DNA of 64,000 nt from positions 217,794,333 to 217,858,332 of the forward strand of contig CM048755.1 in the NCBI GenBank assembly GCA_026315105.1, written 5' to 3'. A model generated the notes under the pieces. It did no database searches. It was not told where the DNA came from and worked only from the letters and a program-made list of their open reading frames with translations. Numbering within the stretch: position 1 is the first letter of the stretch; every line of letters starts with the position of its first letter. The position numbers and the translations under genes were made by a program. Below, piece by piece: positions 44,346 to 56,623 of the stretch. The DNA comes from Locusta migratoria (lineage: Eukaryota > Arthropoda > Insecta > Orthoptera > Acrididae).

Positions 44346-46134
44346 GTAAATACATGCACATATTCTTATTACATAGCATGTCGTAATGTTAGTTTATATA
44401 GTGTTACCATTTACTTGGTCAATAGTTCATATTAAGCGACGATAAAACGTGAACCAAACCCAATGATATAAGTTTTCATATTTCCTATGTTGCATAAAAT
44501 AATCTTTACTCAATGAAAATTAATAGGCAGTGAAGGACTAATGTTACAGTGATAACTAAATTATTAAACAGGCAGTAGAAGAACCTGCAGTGATTTCAGA
44601 TATATGAACCCAAATGATAGTTTAGAGACAATTTCGGAAATACATTTCACTTGGTCCTTTCTTTGACCCTTTTTTTCGGCCAGCATAAACAACATTGAAA
44701 TTCAAGTCCAAAATATCCATGGTTCCATTACATCAGCATCTGTAGTCATATGAAGAGAGAGTAATATGGCACAGTGCATAGCCAACAGTCCAGTCTCTAA
44801 TTAAATACAGTCTATCTATGTTCATCGCGCTCCTTAGCTTACTTACGTTGTGAAAAAAGTAGTCCATAACAGTAGGCAAATAACTGAATGCTGTTTTCTA
44901 AATGATTAAAATGACCTTGATGGCTCTCCTGTAGATGTCTAAGAGAGAGGGATAGTTAAATTTGTGCGTAATCTGAGTACCTTCAGACACAACCATTATC
45001 ATATAAATTTCATATACATGTTCCAAAAGTATGGAATACAGATGTCGTTTACAGTTATAATGATTTATCTCCTCCAGCAATACGATAACTTTTTTATTCA
45101 GCTTTCGTATATCAGATCAGAGTATTCCGTTCGGAGATTGTTCAATGGCCATTGTCCATTGTCTCTCAAAGTGATCAACATTTTACAACAAATTCATTTG
45201 TAGCTGCTTTTATACAAGGTGTTACATATGCAAGAAGCACGACCCAGAAATTATAAGTCGTAGAGTGCTACTGAATCACTTTGACAGTTAACTGCATTGA
45301 GTTACTTGTAACATGTGCGTTTGTTTACTTTAGTATACGTCCTTTGCCATGTAAAAGTAGTAAGTCACCTACTACCGTTGCATTATGAGTTACTTTATGA
45401 AAAGATTTGCAGCACAATATTGCCATTTACTGCATCGGGTACATCATGGAACCACTATATATTAACCAGCTATGAGCGATTTGTTGCTAGTTGTTCGTAA
45501 TAATTTTAAGGATTTTTTTAAAAATATTTTTTCTCAGTATATGCTCAATATTATTAATCGTGGTAGTTCTTCTAACTTCAAATAAAAATCCATGCAGTAA
45601 AGGGTTAAACTACTTTTGCAATTGTCAGCGTAGAAGTACGCTACAGTCAATTACGTTCGATAGTTGTTTTCTAATTTCATAGAATACCATTCTTGGTATC
45701 GTGTAAATTCTTTTAACGAGATCGCAATTTTTTCACACAATAGCCTCAACATCCACAGTTGTAGTCTCATTTGCTAACCTTTCAGACATTAACAGTGGCA
45801 AAATGCCATTGTTTTGGAACACTGAAATTTTCACTGCTTGCCGCACATTGAATATAAGTTTGAAAGATAATTAGGACTGAAGATTTTGACGTTATTAAAA
45901 GAGCTGGTGGAAACTGCAGTTCTTCTCCCAGCAGACGTTCATAGATCTATCTGCGCTGCGCATCGTGTATATTTGTGTTCACTGTGTTCATGAACAGAGG
46001 TGAAGAAACTGCCTATTCCCAATACGAGGATACCACTCCTCATCGGTTCAATGGAGAGCGTACCTAAATGTACATCCCTGAATATTTCCTATTGGGAAAA
46101 ATGAAGCGTAAAACACTTTTTATCCAATATCACT
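44346..46134. other. Probable intron downstream of the EGF exon
   Basis: AT-rich; no recognisable repeat or further exon. Confidence 0.45.
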
Positions 46135-46148
46135 GAATTTCACTCTTC

Positions 46149-46313
46149 AAAATGTTCAAATGTTTGTTAAGCTTATGGGACTTAACTACGGGGTCATCAG
46201 TCCCTAAACTTACAAACTACTTATGAACTATCTTATACTAAGGACGGTATAAATATCTATGCCCGAGGGGGGATTCGAACCCCCGACCGTAGTGGCCGTG
46301 CAGACCGTGACTG
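46149..46313 (-). mobile_element. SINE-A, 5'-truncated
   Basis: Tail and most of the head on the minus strand; the outer about 35 bp of the tRNA-like head is missing. TSD GAATTTCACTCTTC (14 bp, perfect) at 46135-46148 and 46314-46327. Confidence 0.93.
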
Positions 46314-46457
46314 GAATTTCACTCTTCCCCATGTTAACTTCATTTTTCATCGCCATAAAATTGTGACCTATCACTTGAGCCTCCTTCCAGATTTTAATAT
46401 TGCGACAATCACTGTTTCATTAAAATAAAATTTTAATGTGTTTCCGCATAATGGAAG

Positions 46458-48109
46458 TGTAGTGACTGACCACACACGAGAATTTGTGACACCAGATTTT
46501 ATTGACAAACAGTTAAGTTCACAGTAAAGGAGCAGTAGATTCACATGGTACCAAGTTGGGAAACACAAATTCTCTTTAAGTTTGAATTGATAATATCGTT
46601 AACCAGTGGCGGCAGGTGCTTCAGACGACTGGGGGTTCACTTCTTTGAGCGCCGGATCCTTATAGTGCCCCCCCCCCCCCCCTGCCCTTGCTTGGTGTCC
46701 AAAGAGACGTCGGCCTACCAAGTTTCTTTATTTCACACTTTTCTTCCAAGATGAAGGCTGAGTTATTTGTACTGAATGTTGTTCATTTCTCTTTGATAAT
46801 AAGCAACAAGTACATATGAATATGCACATGAACACTAAAACACAGTAAGTAACTGATTACAATGTTAAGTAACTGTAACAAAATCAATCTGTTACGATGA
46901 AGAGACAAGCTACCTTTGGGTTACATGACACTGTAAATAGCACCCCCTCCTAACCTTACAAATGCGCAAAGACTGCTCTCCTCCACATCTTGCAAACAGT
47001 TCAATATTTGTTACAACGAAGAGTATGCGTGACATTTACCCTCAAAATCGCGACACATTTGCCAAAACGTCCAAAGATATGTGGCAAGTAACAATACAGA
47101 AGTCACTGCTGTTCCAGTATGTAAAAAAGAGGATTGGGTTTTAAGTAAATTGCTTGCTGTTGGTCTCGATCCCACTACCTTCAACGGAGCAACGCGATGC
47201 AGCTAACCACACAGATATTGTTGCTAGCTGGAGATTAGTGACTTCATTATTATTTATGATCGGATCTTCTGAAGGCTTTCACAGTTGATGCGTCTCTAAT
47301 TTATAGTTATAATATATTTTATCAAATATGACGTGTTTTTGATGAATCTTCAATGCACCAATAACAAATATGAAGGGTGGATGTTGCCATAATGGACGAT
47401 CAGCCGATGCGCAAGGCTAGGTGCGCAGTAGCTCCATTGTCTTCGCTTCGGGACCATTTGTGCGTAACCAACAGAACTCGAGTACCCAGGGGCTGGTGTC
47501 CCTACCAGCTCCAACCCCTATGTTATTAGCGGCACTCCCTGTTGCGGGACCGCCCATATCCTGCTTCCAGGGGGTTCAGAAGAGAAATTGAATCTCGACC
47601 GCGCATGCGCATTGCAACGCTGCGGCCACTGCCGCCTACATTAAGCAGCCGCGCCACAACTCCTATACGTGCTGACTCCGCGACGTAAAACGTTTCTCAT
47701 ACGATAAAATACTTTGAATTTGCATATAAAATGATCTGGTAGAAGAACGCAAAGAAGAATATCCAGTCGTCGTCGTCGAAAAGGAGAGCATCGAAGGCGA
47801 AGGCGATCTGTCGGTGTGCACCGCTGCGTCAGCCTAATACCGTGTTCGGCCCAATCGTAGCGCGTGTAGAAATACTGGGAGGTACACCATCCGCAAGAAA
47901 CAGCTCTCTGTTTGTATCGATGGGCACTGTACCTCTCTGGTACAAACCTGGACCTTATTTGGTCGGAGTCAGTGCCATTCATTTGTTTGTACTGGCGCAG
48001 ACCAAGTTGTGCGCCTTACGATCCGGCAACCCTGTCGGCCTCGGTGTTGACGTGGTTGCGGATATGGTAGGCTCTTGCCTTCCGCTGGAGTTGAGCCGCA
48101 GCCGCAACA
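46458..48109 (-). repeat. Gypsy 3' LTR, interrupted
   Basis: Starts TGTAGTGACTGACCACACAC and ends CGCAGCCGCAACA (+ strand view; TG...CA ends). Its left part (46458-46604) aligns with 55685-55723 plus 56634-56730. Its right part (about 47756-48109, TCGTCGTCGAAAAGGAGAGC to the end) aligns with 56918-57244. The 46605-47640 stretch is an insertion. A purine-rich tract (AAGAGTGGTGATG on minus, 48110-48122) just before it may be the polypurine tract. Confidence 0.85.
46605..47640. mobile_element. hAT-like insertion in the 3' LTR
   Basis: Begins CAGTGGCGGCAGGTGCTTC, a typical hAT terminal repeat (CAGTGGCGGC), and ends near GGCCACTGCCGCC, which gives an inverted GGCGGCAG. The right boundary and TSD are uncertain (GTTAAC / ATTAAG). 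A C14 run at 46670-46683 follows the left end. No transposase frame seen. Absence of this segment from the other LTR supports insertion. Confidence 0.6.
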
Positions 48110-48769
48110 CATCACCACTCTTGGGGAAAAAACAGCCGTCAATGATAGCATCATTGTAGCCAGGTCCCGTAAGATGTTCGTCGTCGTTCATTTCCTCAGT
48201 CAGTCCACTGTCCCAGACGGTTGCATATGTTTCTGTATCCTGGAAACGGCTCGATCTGCGAAAAATTGTGGTGATTAGGAAAGCGGTATTCATTCATCCT
48301 CGTGTAGGCGTCAAGTGAGGAAACGTCCATTAAGGTTCTTAGTCTGAGCCTACCCAGGAAATTCCAAAATAACTCGTCCTAACTGATATTAATCCGATCT
48401 GATGACGAACACTTGTAAATGTTTTCAAATATTTTCTTTCGAACGTCGGATATTCGCCCGCTAGAGAAATGCAGCACTCCTCTAGCTCTGCAACCAATAG
48501 CTGCACTGAATTCCGAGCTTATTTGGCGCATGCGCAGTAAACTGTTTCTTCCTCGTGACTGACATGGTTTGCACAGCAATCATATGACTTCTAAAAGCTC
48601 GCATTTAATTTGCTTCCACGTCTGGCCGGCAGGTGGATACATGACTGGACCTTCTATACGCTATGGTGGAACAAAGAGTCGTTCAGTGGTGTCCTAACAG
48701 ATAGCGCCACATGGCATCTCCAGCCACCGACAACGTGGCACCATGAGAAAAAATAAACTGTTAATTTCA

Positions 48770-49579
48770 GCGTTCATTTCAAACAGAAAGAACAAGAAGG
48801 AAGTATTCAGAAGCTAAGAAAGCTACTATTCGAAATGATTGACACAGTAATGGTAAACATACGAACTAGATTCAAAGACTTTAAATCAATAAATTTCACA
48901 GAACATGTATATGAGAAAAAGGTTTCTGTTTATAATAGGACAAAGCGTTTCCCGACAGATGAGGTTGAAATTTTGCTTAAACTGTATCCATTCTTTGACA
49001 GTGAGACACTGAAAGGAGAACTTACTTTTATTAACACCAATGACGGTTAACATCTACAACACCGGGATCTCCTTAAATACACCGTCTTATGAACAATCGG
49101 TTAAAAAATGTGTTCTCTGAATGTGTGAAATTACTGTCGTTAGTTCTTGCAATTCGAGCAACCACCGCTTATTGCGAAGGAAGCATGAGAACATTAAAAC
49201 GTGTTTAAACCTACCTCCGCAACACAATGAGAGACTGACAAACTTGGCGATTTTGTGTATAGAGAAGGGAACAGTGAAATCGTGAAGTAAACGCAGGAGT
49301 TTACATCTCGCGTTATTGATGTCTACGCCCAGAAGAAGCACAGGAGGATAGAACTAATTTACAAAAAGATGTAACGGTGAGTTGCTATGCGTTATATTGC
49401 TATCGTAAGTGTTTTCATACAGTTATTTATAACAATGTCTGTGTGGTAGCAGTCTTGGTAAAAACATAACTAAATTACGTTTGCAGTCTTTCTAGCCTTT
49501 ATTAAGTTTTTATTTGAAGATTTTTCCTGTAAAAAATCTAATTCTCAGCCTACCCTAAAAAAAGGCCACTCCTCGCCCC
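48770..49579 (+). pseudogene. hAT transposase C-terminal fragment (ZMYM1/dimerisation type)
   Basis: FKSINFTEHVYEKKVSVYN and EVEILLKLYPFFDSETLKGE precede a stop. Further down: LSLVLAIRATTAYCEGSMRT, LKRV, stop, TYLRNTMRD. This is the hAT C-terminal dimerisation motif (LxLxLAIPATTAxxERSFSxLKRIKTYLRNTM) with S-F replaced by S-M. The right end, ACTCCTCGCCCCTG at 49579, is a plausible hAT terminus (CAGGGGCGAGGAGT). The left end was not found. It sits inside the gypsy element between integrase and 3' LTR, in opposite orientation. Confidence 0.75.
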
Positions 49580-49599
49580 TGTACGAGTCCGTGACTTGG

Positions 49600-50780
49600 T
49601 TGAGGCGGGTTCTTAATTACATGTCTCCCAGAAGCGGTGAGAGGGTAGGTGGTTTCGCTGAGGGCTCAGAGTTGGAGTCGGGGTGGTCTTCGGTGGCGTT
49701 GTATCCGGATATCGGGAACGGAGTTGGTTCCAATATCGTGTAACTTGGCGGTCCCTGATTCCATCGATGTAAACCATCGGGCCTTGGCTAAGCATTATGG
49801 TCCTTGGTACAAAATTTGTTTCTTGGCCGAAACTCCAAGACCAGACGGAATCACCTGGATGGAACTTTGTGGTGCAAGACGGAAGGTTGGAGCGGGATAC
49901 AGAGAACAGGAGATTCATTACCCAGTGTGGTTGGCGGCCGTGCAGCAGCACGTTCGGGCTTTTATCACCAATAGTCGTAGGCCGAAAAGTCGAGAGGAAT
50001 AAGGTCAAGGCTTCATCAGCAGTTCAGTCCTCGGTGTACTTCCTAATCAGTTTCTTGAGTGTGCGTACTAATTATTCGGTTTCCCCGTTGGACTGAGGGT
50101 GGAATGCTGGCGTTAGAACGTGATGAATGCCTATTTGTTGACAAAATGTTGCAAATTTCTGTTTCCTGAATTGAGTCTCGCTTTCGGACACTAACGTTGT
50201 TGGAAGACCCTCGATTGCGAAACTCTTTGCCTGTGCCGATATTGTGGTGGAGGTTATGATGGTAGATCATCGTACTAAATGGGGAAAGTGGGGGAATGCA
50301 ACGGTCATTACGAGTCATTGCGTGCCAAGGAATGGTAGTGCGAAGTTGATATAGATTCGCTCCCAGAGGAGGGCTGCTTCAGCCCATGGTTGAAAAGTTT
50401 GATGTTGCCTGGCTTGATTGACGGCACACTATTGGCAGTCTCTTATAAGACGTTCTATGTCCGCCCCCATTCAGAGCCAAAACACATGTCTTCTGCGTGC
50501 TAATGCCTTAGTTATACTAATCCTCCAATGGGTATGGTGAAGTATATAGGGCATGGTTTTCCTGAGTGAGACGAATTATTACGCGTTGTAGGCCTGGGGG
50601 ATAATTCCGGATCAGAAGTCCCTGTACTGGAACTATCTGGTAGCGAATTCGAAAGTAAATAGTGTAGTTTCAGGGATCCTTGTTGTCGGACTGTCGGTGG
50701 CCATCCTTCTATGTACCGTTGCACCTGTGCGAGTTTTGGTTCGGCGGTGGTCGCGTCTGCGACGTGGTTGGCAGTGACGG
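49600..50780 (-). pseudogene. Gypsy integrase region
   Basis: C-terminal part: TTIGDKSPNVLLHGRQPHWV, FHPGDSVWSWSFGQETNFVP, GPMVYIDGIRD and RYWNQLRSRYPDT. It matches the gypsy integrase end (GxSPAxLLxGRxPR...GDxVWxRxFGxGxKWxPG...GPVxYxV...RHxNQLRxR). Upstream (50043-50318), decayed frames hold the DNGxxFTS...NGIxHxxSxPFHPxxNGxxER region as FRNRGSSNNV and RSNASIPPSVQRGNR, frameshifted. 50512-50724 (MQRYIEGWPPTV) is the connector before the zinc-binding domain. Confidence 0.8.
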
Positions 50781-50788
50781 AAATGGAC

Positions 50789-50975
50789 TGTTCAAATGTC
50801 TGTAAATGTAATGAACTTAACTGCTGCGGTTATCAGTCCCTAGGCTTAAAAACTAATTAAACTAACTTATGCTAAGAAAAACATACACACACCCATGCCC
50901 GAGAGAGGAGTCGACTCCGAGTAACCGTGCGCTCCGCAGCAAGGCGCCTTAGAATGCTCGGCCACTACACCGTGG
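50789..50975 (-). mobile_element. SINE-D-like element in gypsy pol
   Basis: Tail-first on the + strand (GTTCAAATGTCTGTAAATGT; GGTTATCAGTCCCTAGG), ACACCCATGCCCGAGAGAGG junction, head GTGTAGTGGCCGAGCATTCT on the minus strand. B box decayed. TSD unclear. Confidence 0.8.
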
Positions 50976-51173
50976 TGAAAGGGAGTGTAAGGCCTACTCG
51001 ATGTTCTTGTCAATTTGGAAAACGTGCGGGTGGTCGGTAGAGTGCGTCAGCGTTTGCATGCTGGATTGTTATCCGGCAAAATATTGGAAACGAAATCGTT
51101 GTAAACCGAGGGCCAACTCTGGAGCCTATGAAAGGTCGTCGTTAACATAGGTACTGCTGAGGAATATAGGATT

Positions 51174-51367
51174 GCCGTGCGGGAATAACCGAGCGGTCTG
51201 GAGCGCCACGTTGCGAATCGCGCGGCCTCCCGCGTCGGAGTTTCGAATCCTCCCTCGGGCATGTATGTGTGTGTTGTCCTTAGGTTAGTTGAACTTAGTT
51301 TAAGTGGTTTGTAAGACTAGGGATGATGACTATCGCATAGAATTACAAACATTTGAACATTTTTAAC
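51174..51367 (+). mobile_element. SINE-D, full length, in gypsy RNase H
   Basis: Head GCCGTGCGGGAATAACCGAG with GCGGCCTCCCGCGTCGGAG, B box GTTTCGAATCC, tail GGGATGATGACTATCGCATA. TSD AGGATT at 51168-51173 and 51368-51373. Confidence 0.88.
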
Positions 51368-51511
51368 AGGATTTGATCTGGCTTATTTTTGTGATGAGCG
51401 TAAAGGGGACGCCATTTGAAACTACATGCAGGCGAAGACGATTGCAATTGCCTCTTTTTTAATTTGTGAGTATTTCATTTGGGCTGGTAACAAAGTTTTT
51501 CAAATGAAAGC

Positions 51512-51706
51512 AAATCAAATGTTTGTATAGCTTATGGGACTTACCTACGGGGTCATCAGTCCCTAAACTTACAAACTACTTACGAACTAGCTAATACTAA
51601 GGACGGCACAAATATCCATGCTCGAGGGGGGGATTCGAACCCCCGACCGTAGTGGCCGTGCAGACCGTGACTGGAACGCCTCAGTCCCCTCGGCCACCGC
51701 GGACGG
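51512..51706 (-). mobile_element. SINE-A, full length, in gypsy RNase H
   Basis: TSD CAAATGAAAGC (11 bp, perfect) at 51501-51511 and 51707-51717. Head and tail are well preserved. Confidence 0.94.
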
Positions 51707-52247
51707 CAAATGAAAGCTATCCATCGTTCGTCTCCATAAGACAGACGGTGGGCAGAACAGCGTGGATGCCATAGTCTGATGCATCGGTGGCCATAGTGTG
51801 ATGCATCGGTTGCCAATATAAGCCGGAGGGCTTGTACATAAACCATAAGACATTTAAATTGCAGAAGCCTGTGTTTGTGGGTCTGGAAAGCAGTCTCACA
51901 TTATGGAGTCCTCATAAAGTGTGCTCTTTTATAGCACAAAGCGTAGAGGTGTTTGGCAATGGAGGCAGCATTCGGAATGAATATCCGGTAATATGCAACT
52001 TTCGCGAGAAATGGTTTAAGTTGGGTGCCGTTCGTGTGCTTTGGCAATTGCTTAATTGCTGAGACATAGGAAGGTGTAGTATGTAACCCGTTCTTAGAAA
52101 AGATACTGCCGAGATAAATAATAGTTTCTTGGAAAATCAATGGTGAGGCGATTAAATTCGGCCTTGAGCTGATATCTAATGGTGTCTGGGGCTATTCTTG
52201 CGCGACGATAGCGAGGCCGGGACAATGACTTGGTTTATGCGTGAAAA

Positions 52248-52610
52248 TCAGCCGCACGTACGCGACATGTTGAAAAAAATGTCCATTAATTCGGTGCACA
52301 ACTTATCAATTTCATTGAATGGTACTTGGTCGGCTACGAAATTACCCTCTATGGTAAAACCAAAAGTAAAAAATGCGTCTAGACCAAATAAATTTCCAGT
52401 GTAATGACTGTTGGTGACGTAAAAAGTGATGGTACTTTGCATTGACTTGTATTTTAAAGGGAGCGTTATTCGGCCGAGGAAAGCTATGGACTGCTTGTTG
52501 TGTGTTACCAATCTGCAGGAGATGAGATTGGGAGAGGAGCTGCCTACTCGTATGCATGTCTCTAAGTTAAGAATAGATACCACAACCCTAGTCTCGATTT
52601 CCACTTGCAC
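52248..52610 (-). pseudogene. Gypsy protease region
   Basis: Reads EIETRVVVSILNLETC, RLVTHNKQSIAFLGRITLPL, then TFYVTNSHYTGNLFGLDAFF. It matches the retropepsin layout: the DTGA active-site turn is replaced by ETRV, followed by a G(R)-x-V-like strand and LLGxDW as LFGLDAF. The active-site Asp-Thr-Gly is therefore lost. Confidence 0.7.
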
Positions 52611-52792
52611 TAGTTCACTATTGATAGTGAATGAGAGCAGGAGCTTACCGACCTCCGTATTCGGCGGTGTATTTTGGTTGATGTCCGTGGGTGACTGGTA
52701 CGATCTGTTAAAAGTCCGAGATGGCTGGTTGTTACAGGCAGAGCTTGTTTAGGTGCCATATCGTTCCATAGATATCAGAGGAGGAATAACGG

Positions 52793-52987
52793 CCGGCCGC
52801 GGTGGCCGAGGTGTCTGAGGCGCTCCAGTCACGGTCAGCACGGCCACTACGGTCGGGGGTTCGAATTCCCCCTCGGGCATGGATATTTGTGCCGTCCTAG
52901 TTCGTAAGTAGTTTAAATAGTTTGTAAGTTTAGGGACTGATGACCCCGTAGTTAAGTCCCATAAGCTTAACAAACATTTGAACATTT
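52793..52987 (+). mobile_element. SINE-A, full length, in gypsy gag-pol
   Basis: TSD GAGGAATAACGG (12 bp, perfect) at 52781-52792 and 52988-52999. The tail carries a short deletion (AAGTAGTTTAAATAGTTTG). Confidence 0.94.
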
Positions 52988-52999
52988 GAGGAATAACGG

Positions 53000-53846
53000 T
53001 CACGACAGCCTTTCCGATGGTGGGCCGTGTATCCCTGCGGGTATGACGAAGGCTTAAGCGATAGTGTGGTCCAGCGGCGTGGCCTAGAGTTGTGTTGCAG
53101 TTCTCTCGAACGGATGGTTGATCCGCGGCTGCCGGCGTGGTTTTGTGCTGGGCCGTGTTCTGTGGTCGGCTTAAGCAGCTAGGCGCTGAAATGCGCCGGC
53201 TCTGTCGGACAGCCGCTGCGGTCGCCTGGGAGCTAAACAACAGCGACCGCTCTTCATTGCTAAAGTCTGCAGCTGCTATGAAAATTTCGAGTTTTGAAGC
53301 ACACTGAATCACTTCAAGTTTAAGGAGGTCGTGACGAAATCTGACGTCTGGTGTCGCCTGAGTTAAGTGATCTCGGACCATTTCGTCCGAATAAGATTAT
53401 CTCGACCTTTTGGTTATAAATTGCCATCGACAAATGAGGCCTTGTAACTCAACTGCCCATTGTCCACAGGTTTGATTTGGTTTCTTCAAATCAAATGTTC
53501 AAATGTTTGTAAAACTTATGGGACTTAACTGCAGGGCCATCAGTCCCTAAACGTACAAACTACTTATGAACTAACTTATACTAAAGATAACACAAACATC
53601 CATCACCGAGGGAGGATTCGATCCTCCGACGTGGGAGGCCGCGCGATCCGCAACGCAGCGCTCCCTACCGCTCGGCTAGTCCCGCGCGGCCTTGGTTTCT
53701 TCCTATTTTGAAAAAGTCAACGCGAGTAGACAACACGTGGTGTGGACGGCGAAAGTAGCTAGGCAACAAAATACTGATGTCAAAAATATTAGAGTTTGAG
53801 GGGCTGCGGGTTGAAGCTTTGTCAGCAGATCATATATACGAGATTC
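53000..53846 (-). pseudogene. Gypsy Gag, C-terminal part
   Basis: MVRDHLTQATPDVRFRHDLL, then KLEVIQCASKLEIFIAAADF is the end of a gypsy Gag core (family: RDxLVxxLxDxxxRxxLLxxxxLTLxxAxxIA). A zinc knuckle cannot be read. The N-terminal Gag part lies beyond a hAT-like insertion (53855-55270), and a SINE (53487-53691) interrupts the middle. Confidence 0.7.
53487..53691 (-). mobile_element. SINE-D head with SINE-A-like tail, in gypsy gag
   Basis: Minus-strand head GCCGCGCGGGACTAGCCGAG with GCGCGGCCTCCCACGTCGG; tail GGGACTGATGGCCCTGCAG and AAGTCCCATAAGTTTTACA as in SINE-A. TSD TTGGTTTCTT at 53477-53486 and 53692-53701. It links the A and D families. Confidence 0.9.
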
Positions 53847-53854
53847 GTTACAAG

Positions 53855-55270
53855 TAGAGTCCGACAGAAACATGATTTGTGGCCGAAACCGTAACCGAAA
53901 CTTGCGTAATCAAGTTAGAATTCCTGTATATGTACGTTACACCACAAATCACTAGTTTTTCCACATTTTTCAAGATCCCCTCCCTGTAATAAGCCTCCTT
54001 GAGTGTGTGTAAGCCTAATCAGAAATCCGTAGAAGATGACATAGGAGGCGTACAGGTTTAAAGAAATCGACGGTACTTTTATTAAAGTAATTCCAAATTC
54101 GATTCTTTTCTCCTCGTTGTGACATTTTCTACATAAAAAAGAAGAATTGAAGGAATAAGTAAACTGAGCTCGATACAGTGGAATATCGATATTTCGTGTC
54201 TCGGAATTACGAGGTTCTCATAAATACGGGCGTCATAAAATAAAACAACAACTGGGGGTACGTTCTATCTTCACAGAAAAGGCACTCCACCATTATAACG
54301 CGAAGTAAATAGTGACAATACGTTAAAACCTTCAGGCTGTCAATAAATAATTATTTAAAAACTTTGTTTTAAAAGAAGGCTTTTTTTTTTACACGTGTAT
54401 TCTTTTCAAGATCGATTTTCTTCTTTTTCACACGCAAATTTCGATAGTTCGATATGATCCTGGTCCCGTTCACCTTGACTAACGAGCTAACACAAATTCC
54501 ACAGTCCTGCATACCTTCTTGTAGGAAGATAGTCTTTAGGTGCACAAAAACATGCCAAATATATACTATAAAATGTCGGAGCCTCAACATGACTACCACA
54601 ATACAAAATACGCAGACAGTAATCATTTGTTTGCTTCGATAAGTAGCCTTTACGATTTTGTTCTTGAGAGCGTTAGTTTTATGTTGCCATCTTCACTTCC
54701 GTTTTTTGCAATCGACAAACAATTTTACATATCTCCATTTTTTCATTCCTGAATACGTAGTAGCTTCAATCAGTGCTGTAGAAAGTATTTCGAAATATGA
54801 AGTTACAGTTCCGGCTAACAATTGTCAGTACAAAGTTATATAAACTGAACAGGAAATCTGTGTACCACATGATCAATGTTTCCTAAATCATTATTAATAA
54901 TTTAAAAAAAAAACTCCTCGCTTTGAAGGAATCTCATTAATAAAACTTTACAGCATAACAATATAATCTGTTCCATTACGTACAATATTGAGTAAGTTAA
55001 ATTGTTACTAACACAGTATAAGAATATCTCTGTCAGATACGATTGCGTAACATTGTGCTTAACTATAAAATACCCACATTTTTATGCAGGAGAAGAGACT
55101 CCTAGCAGGTAAACGGTGCACCGCAAGTGAGGTAAAGCGTTTCTGTTGAGTGAATCCATCCAGAACGCGACCGGACTTCATCAGTAAGTTCGAGAAAGCT
55201 AATTTTGGCCAAGCCGAAGATTCGGCTAATTTCTGGCCGAAACCGAAACCGAACATTCGGTCTGTTCTTA
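53855..55270. mobile_element. hAT-like non-autonomous transposon in gypsy gag
   Basis: 1416 bp with 8-bp TSD GTTACAAG (53847-53854) / GTTCCAAG (55271-55278). Ends TAGAGTCCGACAGAAAC and, reverse-complemented, TAAGAACAGACCGAATG; both are followed by CCGAAACCG-type repeats (53890-53910 and 55225-55255). No transposase frame found; internal frames are AT-rich. Removing it joins the two gag parts of the gypsy element. Confidence 0.78.
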
Positions 55271-55278
55271 GTTCCAAG

Positions 55279-55654
55279 CAAAGGAGGAGGACTGCATAGT
55301 GGCTTGTCTTGTTATCTTTTAGTGTCATCCGTTGTGACCTCGACTATTAGAAATATTACAGAAGACGGGGCTCGTACGTCGGTCTTCCTCTTCAATAAAA
55401 GCTGGGAACGATGGCGGCAGGGACGGCTTGTGCGGCCACGAGTGATCGTTCGTCATGTGCATCTTGTTGTCGGCTTGTGCCTGGAAGATTTGCTTCTGCT
55501 GCTCGAACTGCTTCAGTTGTTGCTCCTTTTGCTGTTGTAATGCTGCTCGTAGAAAATGCTGGAAGCGGTATTCTTGGTGTAGGATTCCGGAAATTAGTTG
55601 AGTCAGATTGACCTGAGAACGTAAGGGTGCAATTGCCATCTTATCAGTGCACAC
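55279..55654 (-). pseudogene. Gypsy Gag, N-terminal part
   Basis: Starts MCTDKMAIAPL at 55654, 16 bp inside the primer binding site. A glutamine-rich coiled-coil-like stretch follows (LQQQKEQQLKQFEQQKQIFQ), then PSLPPSFPAFIEEEDRR. Gypsy Gag proteins commonly start with a Q-rich segment followed by PPFxxFDE. Cut at 55279 by the hAT-like insertion. Confidence 0.72.
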
Positions 55655-55669
55655 GCATTGTCCGGAAAA

Positions 55670-55681
55670 TCCACGTCGCCA
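55670..55681 (-). other. Primer binding site of the gypsy element
   Basis: The minus strand reads TGGCGACGTGGA, three bases (TAG) after the LTR end ...TCATTACA. TGGCGAC is a common start of tRNA-primed binding sites in insect Ty3/gypsy elements. The priming tRNA is not determined. Confidence 0.6.
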
Positions 55682-55723
55682 CTATGTAATGACACACACG
55701 AGAATTCGTGACTCAAGATTTTA

Positions 55724-56623
<900 letters not shown>

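Larger units (their letters stand above)
51000..52145 (-). pseudogene. Gypsy RT C-terminal part and RNase H
   Basis: The minus strand reads YLGSIFSKNGLHTTPSYVSA, LPKHTNGTQLKPFLAKVAYY and RIFIPNAASIAKHLYAL. This is the segment right after the RT palm (EYLGHxVSxxGIxPxPxKxxAI...LxxFLGLxNYYRRFIPNxAxIAxPL). RNase H follows: ATDASDYGIHAVL (family TDASxxGIGAVL), then YSQIKKEAIAIVFAC after a SINE. The RT palm with the catalytic YxDD box is not found between 52145 and the protease, so it was deleted. Two SINEs (51174-51367, 51512-51706) interrupt the region. Confidence 0.82.
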
